Positions 13,815-16,034 of a stretch of 16,034 bases of DNA are shown here, piece after piece (position 1 is the first letter of the stretch; every line of letters starts with the position of its first letter). The notes under the pieces are model-generated. The model was given only the letters and a program-made list of their open reading frames with translations. It did no database searches and was not told the origin of the DNA. Source of the DNA: an uncultured Oscillospiraceae bacterium (GTDB lineage: Bacteria > Bacillota > Clostridia > Oscillospirales > Oscillospiraceae); the NCBI GenBank assembly GCA_934659475.1, contig CAKUHX010000018.1:1-16034 (forward strand). Reading direction: 5' to 3'. Position numbers and translations under genes: made by a program.

Positions 13815-14656
13815 ATCTCTGGTATGCCATCGTGGATCTGCTGCCCTTTGAGTGGGCCCAGACCGGGTCCATGTACTTTATGAAGAACGCCCTGCTGGCA
13901 GTGCTGGTCATCTCCCCCCTGTTCGGCATCCTGTCCACCATGGTGGTGCACAGCCGGATGTCCTTTTTCTCCGACGCTCTGGGCCACTCCGCCTTTACCG
14001 GCATGGCCATCGGGGCCCTGTGCGGCTTTAACGAGCCCACCTGGGCGGCGGTGCTCTTTGCCCTGGTGTTCGCCCTGCTGTTCAACCTGGTGCGGCGGCG
14101 CACCGCCATGGCCAGCGACACGGTGATCGGGGTGTTCTCCTCCACAGCCGTGGCCCTGGGTATCTTCCTGTCCACCCTGAACGGGCGGTCCTTCACCAAG
14201 TTCAACAACCTGCTCATCGGCGACATCCTGTCGGTGGAGCCGGCCAAGATCGGCCTGCTGGCCCTGATCCTGGTGCTTGTGCTGGCCCTGTGGGGGCTGT
14301 CCTTTGATCAGCTGATGCTCTCCGCCGTCCACCCGGCCCTGGCGGACAGCCGGGGCATCAAGGTGTTCTGGCAGGAGACGGTGTTCTCCATGGCCATCGC
14401 CGTGGTGGTCACCGTGTCCATGACCTGGGTGGGCCTGCTGGTGATCAACTCCCTGCTGGTGCTGCCCGCGGCCTCTGCCCGGAATCTGGCCCGGAATATG
14501 TGGCAGTATCACATCCTGTCCCTGCTGGCGGCGGTGTGCGCCGGGGTGGCGGGGCTGATGACCTCCTACTACATCGGCTCCTCTGCCGGCGCGGCCATCA
14601 CCCTGTATCTGGCCGGATGGTTCCTGATCACCTTCCTGCTGCGGAAAAAGGGCTGA
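13811..14656 (+). CDS. znuB: Zinc/manganese ABC transporter permease (ZnuB-like, ABC-3 family)
   Basis: Forms the membrane channel of the importer as a homodimer. The 281-residue product has about eight hydrophobic segments. Conserved marks are F-F-S-D-A-L-G-H-S-A-F-T-G (52-64), a family motif near the second helix, N-N-L-L-I-G-D-I-L (132-140) and G-L-L-V-I-N-S-L-L-V-L-P-A-A-S-A-R (208-224). GTG 13811 overlaps the znuC stop and has a purine-rich site (GAGAGGGGG) upstream. It is the last gene before a strong terminator. Metal choice cannot be read from the permease; zinc is inferred from the binding protein. Confidence 0.9.
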   Translation: MNLWYAIVDLLPFEWAQTGSMYFMKNALLAVLVISPLFGILSTMVVHSRMSFFSDALGHSAFTGMAIGALCGFNEPTWAAVLFALVFALLFNLVRRRTAMASDTVIGVFSSTAVALGIFLSTLNGRSFTKFNNLLIGDILSVEPAKIGLLALILVLVLALWGLSFDQLMLSAVHPALADSRGIKVFWQETVFSMAIAVVVTVSMTWVGLLVINSLLVLPAASARNLARNMWQYHILSLLAAVCAGVAGLMTSYYIGSSAGAAITLYLAGWFLITFLLRKKG

Positions 14657-14669
14657 ACAGGGATCATAC

Positions 14670-14709
14670 AAAAAAGCAGCGCTGAGAAATCTCTCAGCGC
14701 TGCTTTTTT
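14670..14709. terminator. Bidirectional intrinsic terminator after the zinc importer operon
   Basis: A perfect 18-bp stem pairs 14670-14687 with 14692-14709 around the loop AATC, with an A6 run at the left and a T6 run at the right. It sits 14 bases after the permease stop and 8 bases from the stop of the convergent gene, so it ends both transcripts. Confidence 0.95.
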
Positions 14710-14716
14710 ACTGCCT

Positions 14717-15130
14717 TCAGGTATCAATATCCACCAGGATATTGTCGGTGCCGTGCTCTTCGAACTCAGCGATATAGGCGTCGATGCGGCTGGTCAGCTC
14801 GTCGTAGTTGCTCTCGTCGATGGGGGCATCGTCCATGTCCCGGCGGGCCAGATCCTCGGCCAGGATGTCGAAGAATACGTTGTTCTCATACTCCATGATG
14901 GCCTCGTGGATGCCGCCCTCTACAAAGGCCTTGGAGGGGACGATCTCCCCCTGATAGAGCTCCGCCAGCTGGGGCATCCCTTCCAGGGCCGCCTTGGCGA
15001 ACAGCAGGCTCTCTACCTGATCGTAGTCCGCAAAGCGCTCGTCCCCCCGGGTGGAGTTCAGCACCCAGTTTCCGATATATACCAGATCCAGCAGACGCCG
15101 GAACTGCTTGCTGCTCAATTCAAGCTGCAT
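14717..15130 (-). CDS. Conserved acidic protein of unknown function
   Basis: A 137-residue soluble protein with no signal peptide or membrane segment. It starts M-Q-L-E-L-S-S-K-Q-F-R-R-L-L-D-L-V-Y-I-G-N-W (1-22), a stretch I recall from uncharacterised clostridial proteins of similar length. It continues with D-Y-D-Q-V-E-S (about 35-41) and a helix-rich, strongly acidic second half (about 90-137). No catalytic or metal-site pattern is evident. ATG 15130 has GGGAGG about 12 bases upstream, and a good promoter is visible. It is transcribed alone, convergent with the zinc importer and divergent from the DtxR-family regulator. It is a real gene by start signals, codon use and terminator, but I cannot assign a function. 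Confidence 0.75.
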   Translation of the reverse strand: MQLELSSKQFRRLLDLVYIGNWVLNSTRGDERFADYDQVESLLFAKAALEGMPQLAELYQGEIVPSKAFVEGGIHEAIMEYENNVFFDILAEDLARRDMDDAPIDESNYDELTSRIDAYIAEFEEHGTDNILVDIDT

Positions 15131-15222
15131 AAGAAAGTTACCTCCCTTACAAAAGGCTGCCTATCCGGCCGCGGGGGCCGGAAGAAAATGACAGGAAAGG
15201 GCAATGGACCCTTCCCAGCAAT

Positions 15223-15251
15223 AATATACAGGATTTTGCCGGGAAAGTAAA
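15223..15251 (-). promoter_or_regulatory. Sigma-A promoter of the acidic hypothetical gene
   Basis: On the minus strand TTTACT (15246-15251) and TATATT (15223-15228) are 17 bases apart, matching consensus at 4 of 6 and 5 of 6. Transcription would start near 15216, giving a leader of about 85 bases. Confidence 0.65.
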
Positions 15252-15280
15252 GAGGGCAGCGGCCCGATGTGCGCAGATCC

Positions 15281-15309
15281 TTGCGCGGCGGCGGAAAATA
15301 TGATACCAT
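15281..15309 (+). promoter_or_regulatory. Probable promoter region of the DtxR-family gene
   Basis: TTGCGC (15281-15286) lies 17 bases before TACCAT (15304-15309), which is preceded by TGA as in an extended -10. An overlapping TATGAT (15299-15304) is an alternative -10. The segment TATG-ATAC-CATA (15299-15310) is a short inverted repeat overlapping the -10 and could be an operator, but it does not match a known DtxR or MntR box. Confidence 0.45.
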
Positions 15310-15311
15310 AA

Positions 15312-15333
15312 AATAAAAAGCCGCCCCGGGCGG
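15312..15333 (-). terminator. Possible leftward terminator-like hairpin
   Basis: CCGCC (15321-15325) pairs with GGCGG (15329-15333). On the minus strand the hairpin is followed by CTTTTTATTTT, a terminator-like arrangement. No leftward gene lies upstream of it in this window, so it may block antisense read-through or simply be leader structure of the rightward gene. Confidence 0.3.
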
Positions 15334-15361
15334 AGAGACGACCGTAAGGAGATGATGGGCT

Positions 15362-15751
15362 GTGGCACTGCATGAATCGGGCGAAGACTATCTGGAGGCG
15401 ATCCTGATCCTGAGAGAGGAGCGGGGCACGGTGCGTTCGGTGGACGTGGCCCAGCATCTTGGCTTTTCCAAGCCGTCGGTCAGCCGGGCTGTGTCTATCC
15501 TGCGGGCGGACGGCCTGCTGGAGATGGACAGCGACGGCCGCCTGGAGCTGACCCAGGCGGGGGAGACGGTGGCCCGGAAGATCTATGAGCGCCACTGCTT
15601 CCTGACCCGGTGGCTCACCCGCATCGGGGTGACGCCGGACACGGCGGCGGCGGACGCCTGCCGGCTGGAGCATGTGATCAGTGCAGAGACCTTCCGCTGC
15701 CTGCAGGACTATGCCCGGCGGCAGGAGGAGAAACGGAGCGAGGAACCATGA
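15362..15751 (+). CDS. DtxR/MntR-family metal-dependent transcriptional repressor, short form
   Basis: Proteins of this family bind Fe2+ or Mn2+ and then repress metal-uptake genes. The 129-residue product has the winged-helix DNA-binding region (about 5-70; recognition-helix stretch S-K-P-S-V-S-R-A-V, 36-44) and the metal-binding dimerisation region (about 70-118). Candidate ligands are Asp9, His78, Cys100, Glu103 and His104. D-A-C-R-L-E-H (98-104) follows the DtxR/IdeR pattern Cys-x2-Glu-His, whereas Asp9 matches the Mn-type MntR of Bacillus. It lacks the SH3-like third domain of DtxR. GTG 15362 starts M-A-L-H-E-S-G-E-D-Y, as in family members, with AAGGAG about 10 bases upstream. It ends by ATGA overlap with the MscS-like gene. 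Nearby targets could be its own promoter or the zinc importer operon, but no operator is recognised. Confidence 0.88.
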   Translation: MALHESGEDYLEAILILREERGTVRSVDVAQHLGFSKPSVSRAVSILRADGLLEMDSDGRLELTQAGETVARKIYERHCFLTRWLTRIGVTPDTAAADACRLEHVISAETFRCLQDYARRQEEKRSEEP

Positions 15752-16034
15752 ATCTACAGGATGCCGTATCCGGCATTGTGAAAGAAGTCGATCTGGCCCA
15801 TCTGACGCTGACCGCCGTGCTGCGGCTGGTGAGCGTGGTGGCTCTGGGACTGATCGCCATCCGGGTGATCCTGACGATCCTAGACCGGATCCTGGATCGC
15901 TCCAAGACCCTGGAGCGGCTGCATGTATACATCCGCTCGGCGGTCAAGGTGGTGCTGATCCTGCTGCTGATCCTTATGGCGGCCAGCGCCCTGGGGGTGG
16001 ACGTCACCGCGGTGATCGCTCTGTTCAGCGTGGC
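15748..16034 (+). CDS. MscS-family mechanosensitive channel, N-terminal part (cut by window end)
   Basis: The first 95 codons encode a short polar N-terminus, a membrane helix at about 21-44 (L-T-L-T-A-V-L-R-L-V), a basic/acidic loop, and a second hydrophobic stretch at about 65-80. This leads into A-L-G-V-D-V-T-A-V-I-A-L-F-S-V, the characteristic entry to the pore helix of small MscS channels. MscS proteins open under membrane tension and release solutes during osmotic downshock. ATG 15748 overlaps the stop codon of the regulator gene and has GGAGCGAGGA upstream, so the two are co-translated. The pore helix and cytoplasmic vestibule lie beyond the window. Confidence 0.85.
   Translation, partial: MNLQDAVSGIVKEVDLAHLTLTAVLRLVSVVALGLIAIRVILTILDRILDRSKTLERLHVYIRSAVKVVLILLLILMAASALGVDVTAVIALFSV

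Noticed and set aside
1..16034. CRISPR arrays, tRNA or rRNA genes, prophage or toxin-antitoxin genes
   Set aside because: No regularly spaced repeats, cloverleaf-like segments, rRNA-like stretches or phage or toxin families were seen on either strand.

Overview
The window reads as chromosomal DNA of a G+C-rich, endospore-forming, anaerobic Firmicute. The best guess is the Oscillospiraceae/Flavonifractor-Lawsonibacter branch of the Clostridia. This rests on a SpoVAC sporulation protein, a clostridial-type MurJ, an SLH-domain surface protein, strong AGGAGG-type ribosome sites, and heavy G/C third-position codon use. Genus-level placement is a guess. No tRNA, rRNA, CRISPR array or complete insertion sequence was seen.

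Left edge (1-1523): an ATPase-family reading frame has lost its N-terminal half. Family-like sequence begins abruptly near base 85, just after a stop codon and a short inverted repeat, so the first ~85 bases look foreign (an element end or a contig edge). After an inverted-repeat gap come spoVAC, with a possible forespore promoter, and a strong two-way terminator shared with the next, convergent gene.

Cell-envelope block (1524-12033): a leftward gene encodes a 946-residue secreted protein with a phosphodiester glycosidase (NAGPA) domain, SLH domains, an Ig-like domain and an SH3 domain. Divergent from it, a sigma-A promoter at 4566-4594 drives a tight rightward operon: MurJ flippase, O-antigen ligase/polymerase-like membrane protein, GT4 glycosyltransferase, two consecutive DUF4330-like membrane-anchored proteins, and a GT4-CsaB fusion. 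CsaB enzymes add pyruvate to the secondary cell wall polymer that SLH domains bind. The block is therefore best read as synthesis, export and pyruvylation of a cell wall polymer, next to a protein that would be anchored by it.

Metal block (12059-14709): a zinc-type ABC importer (binding lipoprotein, ATPase, permease) follows only 25 bases after the csaB fusion, with no visible promoter of its own, and ends at a perfect 18-bp terminator. A leftward acidic protein of unknown function shares that terminator. Beyond it, across a divergent promoter region, lies a short DtxR/MntR-family metal-dependent repressor that overlaps the start of an MscS-family channel cut off by the window's right end.

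The most interesting points are the compact polymer/S-layer-anchoring locus with its GT4-CsaB fusion and paired DUF4330 proteins, the zinc importer joined to that operon, and the mixed metal-site signature of the small DtxR-like regulator.
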